Positions 34,975 through 45,845 of a stretch of 64,000 bases of DNA are shown piece by piece. The notes beneath the pieces were generated by a model. That model was given only the letters and a program-made list of their open reading frames with translations, was not told where the DNA came from and did not search any database. The DNA is taken from assembly GCA_934045075.1 (NCBI GenBank), contig OW203722.1, forward strand, positions 24,969,379 to 25,033,378, read 5' to 3'. The translations under genes were made by a program, and so were the position numbers. The stretch's first letter is position 1, and each line of letters starts with the position of its first letter. Source of the DNA: Yponomeuta sedellus (taxonomy: Eukaryota; Arthropoda; Insecta; Lepidoptera; Yponomeutidae).

Positions 34975-35016
34975 TCCCGCATACGTTTGATATCCTACTA
35001 TCAAACGTATGCGGGA
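34975..35016. repeat. Perfect 18-bp hairpin
   Basis: Arms 34,975-34,992 (TCCCGCATACGTTTGATA) and 34,999-35,016 are exact inverses around a 6-nt loop. Confidence 0.8.
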
Positions 35017-35039
35017 TTTATAATACATAAGTAAATGTT

Positions 35040-36520
35040 TGTATTATAAATGTGAAATACTGTAAAGATGTTTGAATGTTTGTTACTTAATAACGCAATG
35101 ACGGCTGAACAGTTAGGAACATGAAACTTGGCATACAGATAGACAAAGCTCTGAATTGAGACAAGGAATTGAGATCAAGTATTCTAGATACTTGATATGA
35201 AATGAAATGAAAAGGTTTTATTCAAAGTAGCGCAGAAGCTGCAGCTTAATGGACGTAACAATTCATACTAGGTGTCCATTTCAAAATCTTTTTGGAGAAA
35301 AAATTGACAAAAAAACTCCAAACTTAGTCTTTTCAAAGTCCTAAATAACATAGTTTAGATAATTATTATAAAACATAGAACTCATAAATTGTACTGGCTT
35401 TAATTCCAGACCTCATTGTCATCTAGATAATCCTTTATAGTGAGCTAATGCGTTATCACGGGATAATATTTCATTGTTACCGTAACCTCTTTTCAAGACA
35501 AAGTCTAAGATATTTCATTATTGCCATGGCAACCCATGGCAACAACAGTCGTATAAACGGATTCTGTGGCGGTACGAAGTTTGCCGGGACAGCTAATTCA
35601 TAAATAAACCATTTGCAAAGTGGCTTATAAAGTTATAACTTATTTAATTTTATTATTTTTTATTGATATGGCAACCAGCCGATGTCGACAAATTGTGCCA
35701 AAGTCAAGTCTTGACACGAAATGAGCAATTTTTTATTATGTTTTACTAAATTTGATTTCTTTGTGAAGACTTTGAACTGTGAACTAAATGAATGTTCTAT
35801 CTACAGCGATTGAAACAATAGAAAATTAACAATGAGTACATCAAACTGAAATAATACATATTTTATAAAACATCTACTTTATTTATACATATTTTGATTT
35901 TTAAGTAAAATAATAAATTTTCCTATAACTATATACAGCATTAATATTAAAAAGATTTAGATACCTATTTACAAAAAAAAAGAGATTTTTTTTTTAAATT
36001 TATAAAACTAAATACACGCTTAATACTACTATACAAATCATAACTTATTTATTTGCCTTAAATACTGGCACGAAAATATGACAAGGATCAATCTCTGTTC
36101 AAAATTTAAAATAATTTAATGTCGGCCGTAATTATTACCGATTAAAAAAAAGCTGCTTCGGCCAGTTGCAAGACATTTGCATGATCACTTTATAATAGCT
36201 GGCTGCCTTTATAATTTGTTCGCGAATGAGACGCTTCTTATTTTTTTAAATAGCCTGTTGATTTCTGGGGTATGTTGTCAAAATTGCCGTTAAATCAAAA
36301 GGTGAGGGACCTTCATGCTGTAACTCTAATTATAAAGTCGAGAAACCTTTAGAGCACTATTGCCAAAGCTTAATTAGCGAGTGAAGTGATATTTTTATGC
36401 GCCAATTCCAGTCTTTAAAAAAGGACAAAGACTACCAACTTATTCAGTAGCTAACTGCAAAGTAAGTATTTTAATTCGAAGTTCTAGATAATTTTCATTA
36501 TTATTTCATGGTACTATTAA
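35040..36520. other. Decayed dispersed repeats, no gene
   Basis: 35,060-35,170 and 35,540-35,600 look like two ends of one transposon-like repeat. They are split by a LINE-type 3' end (35,195-35,340) that is also present at 42,060-42,205. From 35,610 to 36,520 nothing is recognised. Confidence 0.4.
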
Positions 36521-36527
36521 TATAGTG

Positions 36528-36695
36528 ATGAGCTCTGTGGCGCAGCAGTAGCGCATCTGTGTACTATGCATGAGGTTCCGGGTTCGAACCCCGGCAGACA
36601 GAAAAAAAACCCCAGGTCTTGGATGTTTACATGTTTGTGATGTCATTGTTTCTGCTTCCCACGACACAGGGTGTCCTAGTGTTTCACGTTAATAC
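36528..36695 (+). repeat. tRNA-like SINE (family D), plus
   Basis: 'agctctgtggcgcagcagtagcgc' and box B 'ggttcgaaccccggc' are followed by 'ccccaggtcttggatgtttacatg' and 'tgcttcccacgacacagggtgtcctag'. Confidence 0.65.
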
Positions 36696-36997
36696 TACTG
36701 AATGGATTTTAATGAAACTTTACAATAATATAGCTTATACATCAGAACAACACAGAATAACACATCAGAATATAGTTTGTCAAAAAATTCAAGAAACCGG
36801 AAGTGAAACTTTATTATTGGTATTAACGAAAATCACGACCATTTACTACCTTTGATTAAGTACAATACATAATTTTAATGCAATGACTGTAGTTTTTATT
36901 TTTATAATGCTTGCAAGTGCAAATTAGCTAACACAGACAAAAAGTCTGAGCAAAACTTAACTCTTTCATTTCTACACTTTTTGGACAAAGTATACAA

Positions 36998-37294
36998 AAA
37001 ACCTATTTAGAGGCTAAAAATTTCACCCATGCCGGGATTCGAACCCGCAACCTCTGGCTATCCGTGCCAGCGCTCTACCAATTGAGCCAATGGGTGACTC
37101 ACCGGCATCAGTGAAATTTCGAACCTCTTAACACTATTCTCTGTATTACCATTGGCTCAATTGGTAGAGCGCTGGCACGGATAGCCAGAGGTTGCGGGTT
37201 CGAATCCCGGCATGGGTGAAATTTTTAGCCTCTAAATAGGTTTTTAAATTTGTCCTTAGCACGGGTTAGTGCATTAAAAATAAAAATAGTATAA
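36998..37294 (+). repeat. Head-to-head fold-back SINE, complete dimer, with 13-bp TSD
   Basis: Flanked by a perfect target-site duplication ACAAAGTATACAA (36,985-36,997 and 37,295-37,307). An antisense tRNA-like module (to 37,093) and a sense module (37,149-37,245) form inverted arms of about 96 nt with no mismatch that I can see, around a 55-nt spacer. The plus-sense tail follows. This looks like the parental form of the copies at 10.6, 16.3 and 38.3 kb. Confidence 0.85.
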
Positions 37295-37307
37295 ACAAAG
37301 TATACAA

Positions 37308-37540
37308 TTTATAAATATATTGTGTGATATTTTTTTAATGCGACCCAAAAATTAGTGATAATTATGTGATAATTTTACTTTTATAAAGTTAGTTCTGTTG
37401 TACGCCACGCTAATATAAGCTACTTGAAATACTAATCCTGCGTAGACGAAGTCGCGGGCAGAATCTAGTTACAATAATATTTTTTTAATTTCTTTGTCTG
37501 TGCATAAACTTAATATTGTTTGTTAGTTAATTAGTTTGTT
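37308..37540. other. No gene; transposon-like end near 37,430-37,470
   Basis: 'gcgtagacgaagtcgcgggcagaatctagt' is a common moth repeat terminus, next to the (TTTG)n run. Confidence 0.4.
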
Positions 37541-37645
37541 TGATTGATTGATTGATTGATTGTTTGTTTGTTTGTTTGTTTGTTTGTTTGTTTGTTTGTT
37601 TGTTTGTTTGTTTGTTTGTTTGTTAGTTTGTTTGTTTGTTACGCT
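37540..37645. repeat. (TTGA)n/(TTTG)n microsatellite
   Basis: Four TTGA units pass into about 20 TTTG units with one TTAG interruption. Confidence 0.9.
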
Positions 37646-37747
37646 AAATTGCACAAAAATTGAGAATCAGAAAAATAACTTAAATAACAGGTAAGTGTTG
37701 ATGTACAAAGGCGGACTTATCTCAATATTCAATATTCTTTGTCTTCC

Positions 37748-37858
37748 ATTGCCATGCTGGATGGGGCAAGCTGAAGACAGGGCGCTATGGCGCTCATTAG
37801 GGGAGGGCTAGCAGCCAGCAGTGAACTAATTTAGCCTGAAGAAGAAGAAGAAATGTTC
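37748..37858 (+). repeat. RTE 3' fragment, plus
   Basis: 'tgctggatggggcaagctgaagacagggcgctatggcgctcattaggggagggct', then 'tagcctgaagaagaagaag'. Confidence 0.7.
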
Positions 37859-38262
37859 CATTGCACGTCCTACACATAATTGCACCCTTCAGTAAAAATA
37901 TTATTAAAATTAATGAATGAATCTGTTCGTCAGATTAAAATGAATGAAGCAATCGTCCGGAAGGGCCGGGGCAATCGACAGAAACCTAATTGCATAGAAA
38001 ATGATAGGTACGATGTTGAGGTTTCATTATATTTGATTGTGCTTTACCGCGAAGGTGCGGGTCACCTGCGACGAATTTCTCCGCAGGCTTTATTTATTTA
38101 CTTAGTTATTTAAACAGGTTGGAAGATCATCAGCTTACAAAACTATGCGATGTCACTAAGAGCTAATAACAATCCCGCCTAAAGATGCAACGCAATCTAA
38201 AAATGTATGGACTTCATGCTTTGTGCTTGGAACATGTTACTTACACTAGCTGTAGACAACAA
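37859..38262. other. No gene seen
   Basis: The 77-codon ORF 37,880-38,113 has no recognisable motif. Confidence 0.25.
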
Positions 38263-38275
38263 AATAGTAACGATG

Positions 38276-38380
38276 AAAACCTATTTAGAGGCTAAAAATT
38301 CCACCCATGCCGGGATTCGAACCCGCAACCTCTGGCTATCCGTGCCAGGCACGGGTTAGTGCATTAAAAATAAAAATAGT
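38276..38380 (+). repeat. Fold-back SINE (family A), internally deleted, with TSD
   Basis: The antisense tRNA-like part ends abruptly at 'ctatccgtgccag' and is joined to the tail 'gcacgggttagtgcattaaaaa'. The target duplication ATAGTAACGATG / ATAGTAAAGATG (38,264-38,275 and 38,381-38,392) has one mismatch. Confidence 0.75.
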
Positions 38381-38619
38381 ATAGTAAAGATGAGTTTACT
38401 ATTGTATATTTTTATGTTTAAACGCTAATATTTATCCACCTGCAAAGAATAAATAAAGAAGTCAAAATGTCTTCAAAACACGTCAATTAGTGTTTATTAT
38501 TAACGGTTTTAGTACTTTCACCCACTGGCTCGCAGGACCGAGGATCTGAGGCAGACTTCTGGCAGTGGTTGGATGAGGATGGTCGAGAACAGTAGGGAGT
38601 GACGTGCCTCGGGGGAGAC

Positions 38620-38880
38620 CTAGTTAGTTAGTTAGACCTGAGATTTCCGCACTTAGCCTCATAGTTGGACCATTGTAAGCGCTGAGGTACGTTAACACTT
38701 CAGACACTAGGGTTTCCTTACAATGTTTTTCTTCACAGTCAGCGAGTGGTTTTGCTACTATAATTTCACAAATGTACAAAACTTAGAAAACAAAGTCATT
38801 GGTACATGCCGAGATTCGAAACCACGACCACCCGATTGAAAAGCCAGCGTTTTATACCAGTCCGCTACCCTGCTTCTAGG
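38620..38880 (-). repeat. tRNA-like SINE (family C), minus
   Basis: 'gttagacctgagatttccgcacttagcctcatagttgg' to 'cattggtacatgccgagattcg' and a reversed box A. It is a close relative of 9855-10,113. Confidence 0.65.
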
Positions 38881-38949
38881 GGGAGACTTATGTCTAGCTG
38901 TCATTGAGTTCAGGCTGATTTAATGATAGATTTACTAAAAATATAAAAA

Positions 38950-39025
38950 CACAGGAAGACAGGGCGCTATGGCGCTCATTAGGTGAGGGCTATGTCCAGC
39001 AGTGGACTAATTAGCCTGAAAAAGA
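38950..39025 (+). repeat. RTE 3' fragment, plus
   Basis: 'ggaagacagggcgctatggcgctcattaggtgagggctatgtccagcagtggac', then 'tagcctgaaaaag'. Confidence 0.65.
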
Positions 39026-39194
39026 TAAAAGTACATGTTTTTTACTACTGCTCCGACTCTCTAAGCTTTGCTGGAAGAAATCTTTTACAGACACGTCGCA
39101 AACAGGGGATCCGGTCATCAAGAAGTGTTCGAGTCGAAAAAAGTTGCATGGCTTATCGTCCGACATTGTCAGTGTAGTGTGTCGCAACCCTAAT

Positions 39195-39370
39195 AGTGCT
39201 TTGTGATGACTGATTGAGGGTAGTCTGAAACCTTATCAGCCGAAGATGGGAACGGGAACCAGCCCTCAGTCTTCTCGTGACGACGATGACTGTAACGTCG
39301 TCGAAACGTCGAGGTAAAATAGCCATAAATTACTACGCGATTAAGCCCCGAAAATATTCTAAAAATGTTT
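39195..39370 (+). repeat. Dispersed repeat ('cgtcgaaacgtcgaggtaaaa')
   Basis: 'cagtcttctcgtgacgacgatgactgtaacgtcgtcgaaacgtcgaggtaaaatag' then 'ctacgcgattaagccccgaaaatattcta'. The second half is also present, inverted and duplicated, at 49,575-49,702. Confidence 0.6.
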
Positions 39371-39404
39371 CAAGTCGCGAAATTTTAAAATAGGTTTTTT
39401 GATT

Positions 39405-39570
39405 ATTAAAACAGTCGCCAAGTTCGCACAGCAAACCCGCACCTGCAGATCGCGTGTCGCGCTCGCGTGTCAGCGCCTAGCTGCCGGTTTTATGCGTTTT
39501 CATTCCGTAAAGCACGGCGCTCCATCTTGCCCTATATAACGGCGGCGGGGATGTAAGATGCTGGCTAGGG
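39405..39570 (+). promoter_or_regulatory. Possible CpG-rich core promoter with TATA box
   Basis: A GC- and CpG-rich block ('gcgtgtcgcgctcgcgtgtcagcgcc') in AT-rich DNA contains 'ccctatataacggcgg' near 39,530-39,546. The TATA-like box is followed by no convincing ORF. It could equally be the edge of an unknown repeat. Confidence 0.25.
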
Positions 39571-40905
39571 TAATGGGCAAATAATAAATTGATTAACGGA
39601 ATGTATGTATTATTATTTTTGTTAAGAGACACTGAAACTGACGCCCACGATACAGGCTATGCCTAGTGTGGGGGCACTGTTACTCCTCCAATTTATATTT
39701 TGTGCCATTCTACATTTGTTTAAATTATTAGTTCTATAAGCTAAACAAATTTATAATTGTGTACATTCACCTGAATAAAACATTTTTCACTTTTCACTTC
39801 ACTTTTCACTATTGGTTCTTTATCTCTCACCAAAATTGTTGCTTTTTTTCTGTGTCTTGTACAAATTATGTTTAAAGGTTGTTGATCCATTCGCATTTTG
39901 TGTGTAGGATTTTAGTATTGTGTTCGTGAATTATTTTCTTTCTTCTTTAACCTCTTATTAAAATGCTTCGTCGCACAAAACCTTTGCACCAAAAAGGCGT
40001 AATTAATGCTAAGTAGCATTTTTTACCAGTCAACTTTTTTTATTATGAATGATGCTGAAGAATTCTTTCCGCATCTCCCGTGACTGAGACCGAAAATACA
40101 TCCATGAGCAGTCACTGAACAAAAAATACACTTTTGCTAAATCACACAAACCTTGGACAGTGGCTAACTATGGTCTTTGTCATCCTCTCCAGAACCCTTG
40201 TACGGAACCCTCAGTATTCAAATTAGACTCGCACTTGGTTGGTATTTTAAATCAATATATATGCTAGCTACTATTAATGCCAAATGGAAGAAGAATAGAA
40301 AATTTCTAAGTTATACGGCGAATGCATCAATTATGCCGCTGACTTCGTTATATTAAATTAAAACAACATGGAAACATTCCTATTAGTTTCTCAGTACAAG
40401 CAACTCAGTTCAAAGCGCTATAGTTTAACTACTATGCTGTGGAAAAATCTTGTTAAAAATATGTAGGCACAATCACGAGCTCACTATGATTATGCTCTGC
40501 GAATCGGAGCGAAACCTGGTCTCACTCTTCCGATATAACAACACCCGTAAGTAGATCCGGATTAAAAGTCTACAATGGCTTACGAAAGTTTTAGTTCAAA
40601 AATATGTAGGCACTGATATTTTGTAGGCTTTGTCTAGTAATTGTTGGGCACACGGCTACTTACCACACGGCGTCCTTGCATATTCGCTACCGGGCATTTT
40701 GCTTTTTTCATCGCATACCTTATCACCACTTGAATTTATTAAAGGTCAATCGGTCGAGGACTTTCTACTCGTTACTTGTACTGTACAGACTTTCTGAGGG
40801 AGTAGTTAGAATGTACATGCAAAGTAGAGTGCAACTCACCCTTCAGCTTTTTGTTCCATAATCACATTTATGCCCCGCGAAATAAGAGTTACAGATACAT
40901 AATAA
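39571..40905. other. No gene seen
   Basis: AT-rich with a local duplication of 'cacttttcactt' at 39,785-39,810. The ORF 40,676-40,861 has no motif. Confidence 0.3.
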
Positions 40906-40911
40906 CATAAC

Positions 40912-41075
40912 ATGACATTACCTACTGGCACATACATTGCTTCTGGCCCCACACTTGGATACACTGTGTCGTGGGTACCAGAAGCAGCGACATCACAAAC
41001 ATGTAAACATCCAAGACCTGGGGTTTTTTTTGTCAACAGCCGGGGATCGAACCCGGGACCTCTTGCATTCAATTT
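40912..41075 (-). repeat. tRNA-like SINE (family D), minus
   Basis: 'gtcgtgggtaccagaagcagcgacatcacaaacatgtaaacatccaagacctgg', then the reversed box B 'cggggatcgaacccgggacctc'. Confidence 0.65.
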
Positions 41076-41470
41076 AGTACTGACATTCATTGACATTACA
41101 ATCGTAGCTGACATGTTTCAGGATTTCTTCAAAAAACACAAGTTTCATGAAACAAGCTGGCTGGAATCAATTTCTCCCCTATAAGAGCACAGCAATTAGT
41201 AAACGAATCCCTCTAAGCTCACAAGATGAAGGATATCATTCATCCGGCCAATCGAGCATTTGTATCGAATCAGTCTCAAGTGAGCGCACCCGAGCTACGT
41301 AGCAGAAACATCCGTACCTATCTAAGGAACACGTTTTGTCCTTCTCCTTTGCTTAGCCTAGAGTAAGACAGATAGCGGGGTAACGCGCTAACGAGATGCA
41401 AATCATGTAGATAAGAAGACTGAGAATACACTGTATCTGTGATGCAGATCGCTAGGATACAACTGAGTGA
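41076..41470. other. No gene seen
   Basis: No recognisable element. Confidence 0.3.
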
Positions 41471-41476
41471 ACGCGT

Positions 41477-41745
41477 GTGCTCATGTGTGAGACTGGGTTT
41501 AATGTGTTATTAGGGAAATTGAAGGGAAGACGGCCGGTGGACCAGGGTAGTATCGGAGTGGTGGCCAAGGAAGGAAGGAGGTTGGTAGGCAGACCACCGA
41601 CACGATGGTCAGACGACATCGTGAGGGTTGCGGGTCAGAGATGGACCAGGTTAGCACAGGACCGTGAGGAATGGCGCAATAAAAAGGACGCGTATGCCCA
41701 GCAGTGGGTTGATGTGGGCTGATTATAGATAATATTGATAGATAA
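41477..41745 (+). pseudogene. RTE-type LINE C-terminus
   Basis: The frame gives 'GRRLVGRPPTRWSDDIVRVA' and 'DREEWRNKKDAYAQQWVDVG' before the stop. This copy belongs to a different RTE lineage from 7302 (Arg-Trp-Ser-Asp-Asp-Ile). About 50 recognisable residues; upstream is unrelated. Confidence 0.75.
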
Positions 41746-41784
41746 GGAAATTGATTTGGATTTCAGGAAATTAAGATTGTATGA

Positions 41785-41965
41785 AAAAACTGCGGCTCGG
41801 CAAACGGTAGTGTAGGACGCCCTCCGACCAGGTGGGATGACGATCTGCGAAAAACTGCAGGCAGATGCTGGATGCGGCAAGCTGAAGGCAGGGCGCTATG
41901 GCGATCATTAGGGGAGGGCTATGCCCAGCAGTGGACTAATATAGCCTGATGATGATGATGGAAAA
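41785..41965 (+). repeat. Second RTE 3' fragment, plus, with (GAT)n tail
   Basis: 'gcggctcggcaaacggtagtgtaggacgccctccgaccaggtgggatgacgatctgcg' to 'agcagtggactaatatagcctgatgatgatgatgg'. Confidence 0.75.
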
Positions 41966-42054
41966 ACTGCGCAGTTCTTTACAAATTTAATAGTTCTTTC
42001 ATATTTTTATCATATTATATTGTTATTTAACTAAGTAATTAAAAAAACTAGATT

Positions 42055-42210
42055 AGAAATGAAACGAAATGAAAAGGTTTATTCAAAGTAGCGCAAAAAC
42101 TGTGGCTTAGTGAACGTTACAATTCAAACTAGGTGTCAATTTCAAAATCTAGATCATTTTGGAGATAAAATTGTCAAAAAATCTGCAGATTTAGTCTTTT
42201 TTTTGTCGGA
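42055..42210 (-). repeat. LINE-type 3' end repeat
   Basis: Matches 35,195-35,340 ('aatgaaaaggttttattcaaagtagcgc', 'aactaggtgt', 'tttcaaaatct', 'ttggagataaaattg'). Confidence 0.5.
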
Positions 42211-42734
42211 AAACTCCGACCAGATTTAGCTCTGTTTCCGCTTTATTATGGTGAGTCAAGCACGCGTTGTCGGCTAAGCTTTGCGATCAGATTCCTTTAA
42301 AATAGCATCACTGCATTTTTCTAATTTATATATTTGAGAAACAATATATTTCAGAACAGGTCGTAGGCTGATTAAAATGTCAAAACAATGCTTGCGGGAT
42401 CTGTTAATTTATAGTATGATCTATTGTTATTTCATCTATTCTATTTATTATTAGTTAGTATTCTATTTGGACGTAACTCAGCCAGACTCAATAAAAATCG
42501 TTCCTGGAAGCCTAACAAAGAATCGTTGAATTGATTTCCACTCCGCCAATTACCAAAATTGACGCATGTATTTTAGGCTGAATTTGCACGTAACTCTTTC
42601 ATATGTTCCAATTCCAACATTTCACTGAGCGAATGGCAGCGGTGAACGACTGAAGGAGTGAATGAAAGCCGCACACACGCGGGCATTAGTCAACAACAAC
42701 TGTGCATTATCCTAATGGGATCTCCGCTTTGTCC
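42211..42734. other. No gene seen
   Basis: Nothing recognised. Confidence 0.3.
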
Positions 42735-43275
42735 CTTTGAAGAGAACTGTTACAAATATAGAGCGGATAGTTTAGTATCGCTCTTAGTGACTTTTGAGTT
42801 TTATTTTATGCGGATTGTAGTAACTAAAAAGTTGACTTTAGTATCTGGCCGCAGCATTAATGCTTTTCCGACTTTTGTAAGAAAAAATAACTAATGTTTG
42901 GCTTTAAATGTTATTGGCGATCATGGAATCTCATCATACCGGTAGCAACTAATGTATTAGGTTTATGGTAATTTGAGAAAAGACGATCAGAATTATGTTT
43001 TCTTCTCACTTTGAAGAGAACTGTTACAGATATAGAGCGGATAGTTTAGTATCGCTTTAAGTGACTTTTGAGTTTTATTGTATGCGGAGAGTATTAACTG
43101 AAAAGTTGACTCTAGTGTCTGGCCGCAGCATTTGTGCGTTTTCTACTTTTGTGAGAAAATTAACCAATGTATTGGCTTTCAAAGTTATTGATGGCAATCG
43201 TGGAATGTTATCATATAGGTATCAACTCATTTATTATGTTTAAGGTTTCAGAAAAGACGGTCAGAATGAAGTTTT
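42735..43275 (+). repeat. Diverged tandem duplication, period about 274 bp
   Basis: Unit 1 (42,735-43,008) and unit 2 (43,009-43,275) share 'ctttgaagagaactgttaca', 'atatagagcggatagtttagtatcgct' and 'gtatctggccgcagcatt'. Both contain a short parallel ORF (ending 'SGRSINAFPTFVRK' and 'SGRSICAFSTFVRK'). The ORF conservation may be simple duplication. Confidence 0.75.
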
Positions 43276-43575
43276 TTTTTCCGCTAAAACTATGGTCCGA
43301 AGGCAGTGGCATATATTTTACATTGACGTTCGGCAAATAGAAAAGAATTAATTTTCGTAAAAAAATATTTGGTTTCGGACTTTAAGATAGTCACTTTGTA
43401 GAGTTCAACATGTTGGGCCTAACTTTATGCTGAAGGAAATATTTTCATGTGTTAGATCTTAGCGAGTTTACAGGTGTTTAAAATGGTTGATATTTGGAAG
43501 TGCATTATGGTACGCAAATGCAATCATGAGACTCTACTTTCTGCTGATAAAACGATAAAAGGCTTTTATTTTTTC
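43276..43575. other. No gene seen
   Basis: AT-rich spacer. Confidence 0.3.
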
Positions 43576-43578
43576 TTC

Positions 43579-43882
43579 GATATCAACCCTTGTATGTCCC
43601 CAATGTTGGGGTACGGGTCTCTTCCTGCATCGCAGGAAGGTTAGGTCATACTCCACCACGTAAGTAAGGTGTAAGATGTAAGGGAGTGGCGGGCCTTACT
43701 GTCAGAAGTTATCAAGCCACCCATAAGGCCTCTGACATGGCTTAACGACTGCAATTACATGATAGCTGGCACCAGCTGCTTAACGTGCCTTGCGAACCAC
43801 GGAGCGCTCGAAAAAAACCCTCTAGCGGTAGTCACGGGACGGTCACCCATCCTGCAACTGACCGCGCTTCACGAGCGCTTAT
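43579..43882 (-). repeat. 5S-rRNA-headed SINE, minus, head truncated
   Basis: Body from 'atcaacccttgtatgtcccc' to 'tgcgaaccacggagcgctcg', then 'tagcggtagtcacgggacggtcacccatcctgc' and 'gaccgcgcttcacgagcgct'. About 60 bases of the 5S-like head are missing. Confidence 0.65.
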
Positions 43883-44480
43883 TTTTTCTTAGAAGTCTTG
43901 TTTTATCACTAGCTCATCTAAGATGTTTTAAAATTTAGATTATTATACCATATTAGCGAAAGAAATCTAACCATGTTTTCATCTTTAGTTGTTTATTTCA
44001 GAAATAAGGCCCTCAACATTTTTTTGTTTGTTTCAGTCTCAGTTAAGTTTAGTTTATTTCCTGCTGTGAAATTATATTCTGATGAATACATCAGAATAAT
44101 AATAATACACACTCGTATAATAATACGAGTGTCTGCACGCAGATATCCAAAATAGCTGCTGATTTAAAAGTGAAATGGAGCTTGGTCTGATCCACTACTC
44201 TAGACGTTATTATGTTTAATATTACGCCACTATTAAATGAAAATACAGTAAAAAATAATTATTTCGTAAACATTTTAGATATATGAAGCAATAGCCTTAA
44301 ACGCACTAAAACATCAATCAATTTAATGCTCTCCAAGCGCATTCAACATTGAAAGCATTATACGGCAAAATTAGTAAATAAATGCCGCAGATTAGACCAC
44401 GCAGCGTAACCAGATGGTCTGACAACTAGGGATGCAAGATAAATTAGTCTGGTAATAGTCGTTTCATTCACACTATCGGT
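43883..44480. other. No gene seen
   Basis: AT-rich. Small palindrome 'acactcgtataataatacgagtgt' near 44,109-44,132. Confidence 0.4.
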
Positions 44481-44763
44481 AGTAATAATAATAATAATCT
44501 TTTATTCACAAAAACACGGTACAAATTCTATGGAAACTAATGAATTATCTGTAGTACCTTATAACTAAGAGTTTTCTAGTGACCACCACACAAGGCCGAG
44601 CCTAAATCGTGGCGGCCTAGGTTACGATTGTGTACAGTGTACGTATTATCGATTGACAAAGGTCGCTGCATCGTAAACTAATTTACAAATGAAAGTTTTT
44701 CATTAAATAGGCAAAATAGACATTTTAAGTTTTGTTACATAAATAAAATAAAATAAATGAACG

Positions 44764-44875
44764 TGTGTGTGTGTGTTGTGTGTACGTATGTGTGTGCGTG
44801 TTGTATGTGCGTATGTGTGTGTGTGTTGTGTGTACGTATGTGTGTGTGTTGTGTGTACTTATGTGTGTATGCGTG
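44764..44875. repeat. GT-rich microsatellite in LINE 3' UTR
   Basis: Irregular (GT)n with 'gtacgtatgtgt' repeats. The apparent Cys/Val-rich ORF here is a product of this repeat. Confidence 0.8.
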
Positions 44876-44884
44876 ACCTTGGCA

Positions 44885-45400
44885 TTACGAGTGTATTTTT
44901 AGGAAAGCTTCAGTTTCCGCATACGAAAGTGTTAACAGCCATTTACGAACAATGATTTTGGCTTCTCGTACGGTGCAATTTTCAATTTTGCAGGTTTTAT
45001 TGACCCGATTGTACAGAAAAGGATGCATGAAACGGGGCATGCGTTGTGCAAAGGTGGTGTTTACAGGTGGGATCTTGACTCTGAATACACGTCTGTCATT
45101 ACGGCTTTGGTATTCAAGTGAATTTAGGGTCTCTCGATGCTTTACTATTGTGCTTTTGTAGATAAACAGCTGTCGTACCGTAAAGACACCAGCCTCTGTA
45201 TAAAGCCTTTCCGACCGGTAAAGTCGTGGTTTCCCTAGCATCATCTTTAATACCGCCCGTTGAGCTCGCTCTACGAGCATCATCGCACTAGTCTCTGCGC
45301 TTCCCCAGATCGTGATGCAATACCCCAATATTGACTCGCATAGTGCCAAATACACCAAGTGCAGAGTACTCCTGTCAGCCGAGTCATGCAAAAGTCTCAT
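44885..45400 (-). pseudogene. LINE ORF2 C-terminal part
   Basis: About 170 codons continue the polymerase after a frameshift near 45,400: 'LHLVYLALCESILGYCITIWG' is the conserved thumb-region motif of CR1/Jockey reverse transcriptases, followed by 'LVERAQRAVLKMMLGKPRL'. The frameshift lies at an A-run, so a simple indel is likely. Confidence 0.75.
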
Positions 45401-45845
45401 TATATGGGTTAGTTATTTTTTTGACGCGACTTGCCAAGTGAGCGACATGATTTTTGAAGGTAAGTTGCTCGTCAACCTCGATACCGAGGTACCTTATTGT
45501 ATCACAGCGTGATATAGACTCGCATGTGCATTTAGAGCGATCACATGAGGAATGGATTCTGAGCACCAGTGGTTCCTTTGGTGCAGAATGACGGGTCTTG
45601 TGAAAGCATAGGTACTTTGTCTTTTTTAGATTAAGCGTTAAGATGTTTTTATCTAACCAGGTTTTTAGAGTAGACATTCCCCTTTCTGCCCTCTCAAATG
45701 CTTGTGCCCATGTGCTCCCTCGGAAAACAGCCACTGTATCGTCGGCATAGCAGATAAGTCCAGAGTAGGCCACAGCTTCATGAATATCACTCATATACAG
45801 GACAAAAAGGGTCGGTCCTAGCGCACTGCGGGCACTGTGGGACAC
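45384..45845 (-). pseudogene. LINE reverse transcriptase, palm C (YADD) part
   Basis: Contains 'ALGPTLFVLYMSDIHE' (the segment after the G-V-P-Q-G motif) and 'CYADDTVAVFRG', the reverse transcriptase catalytic Asp pair. It is in a different frame from the upstream part because of an indel near 45,840. The catalytic residues are intact, so decay is recent or moderate. Confidence 0.8.

Noticed and set aside
44767..44955. Cys/Val-rich ORF
   Set aside because: It comes from the GT-rich repeat in the LINE 3' UTR.
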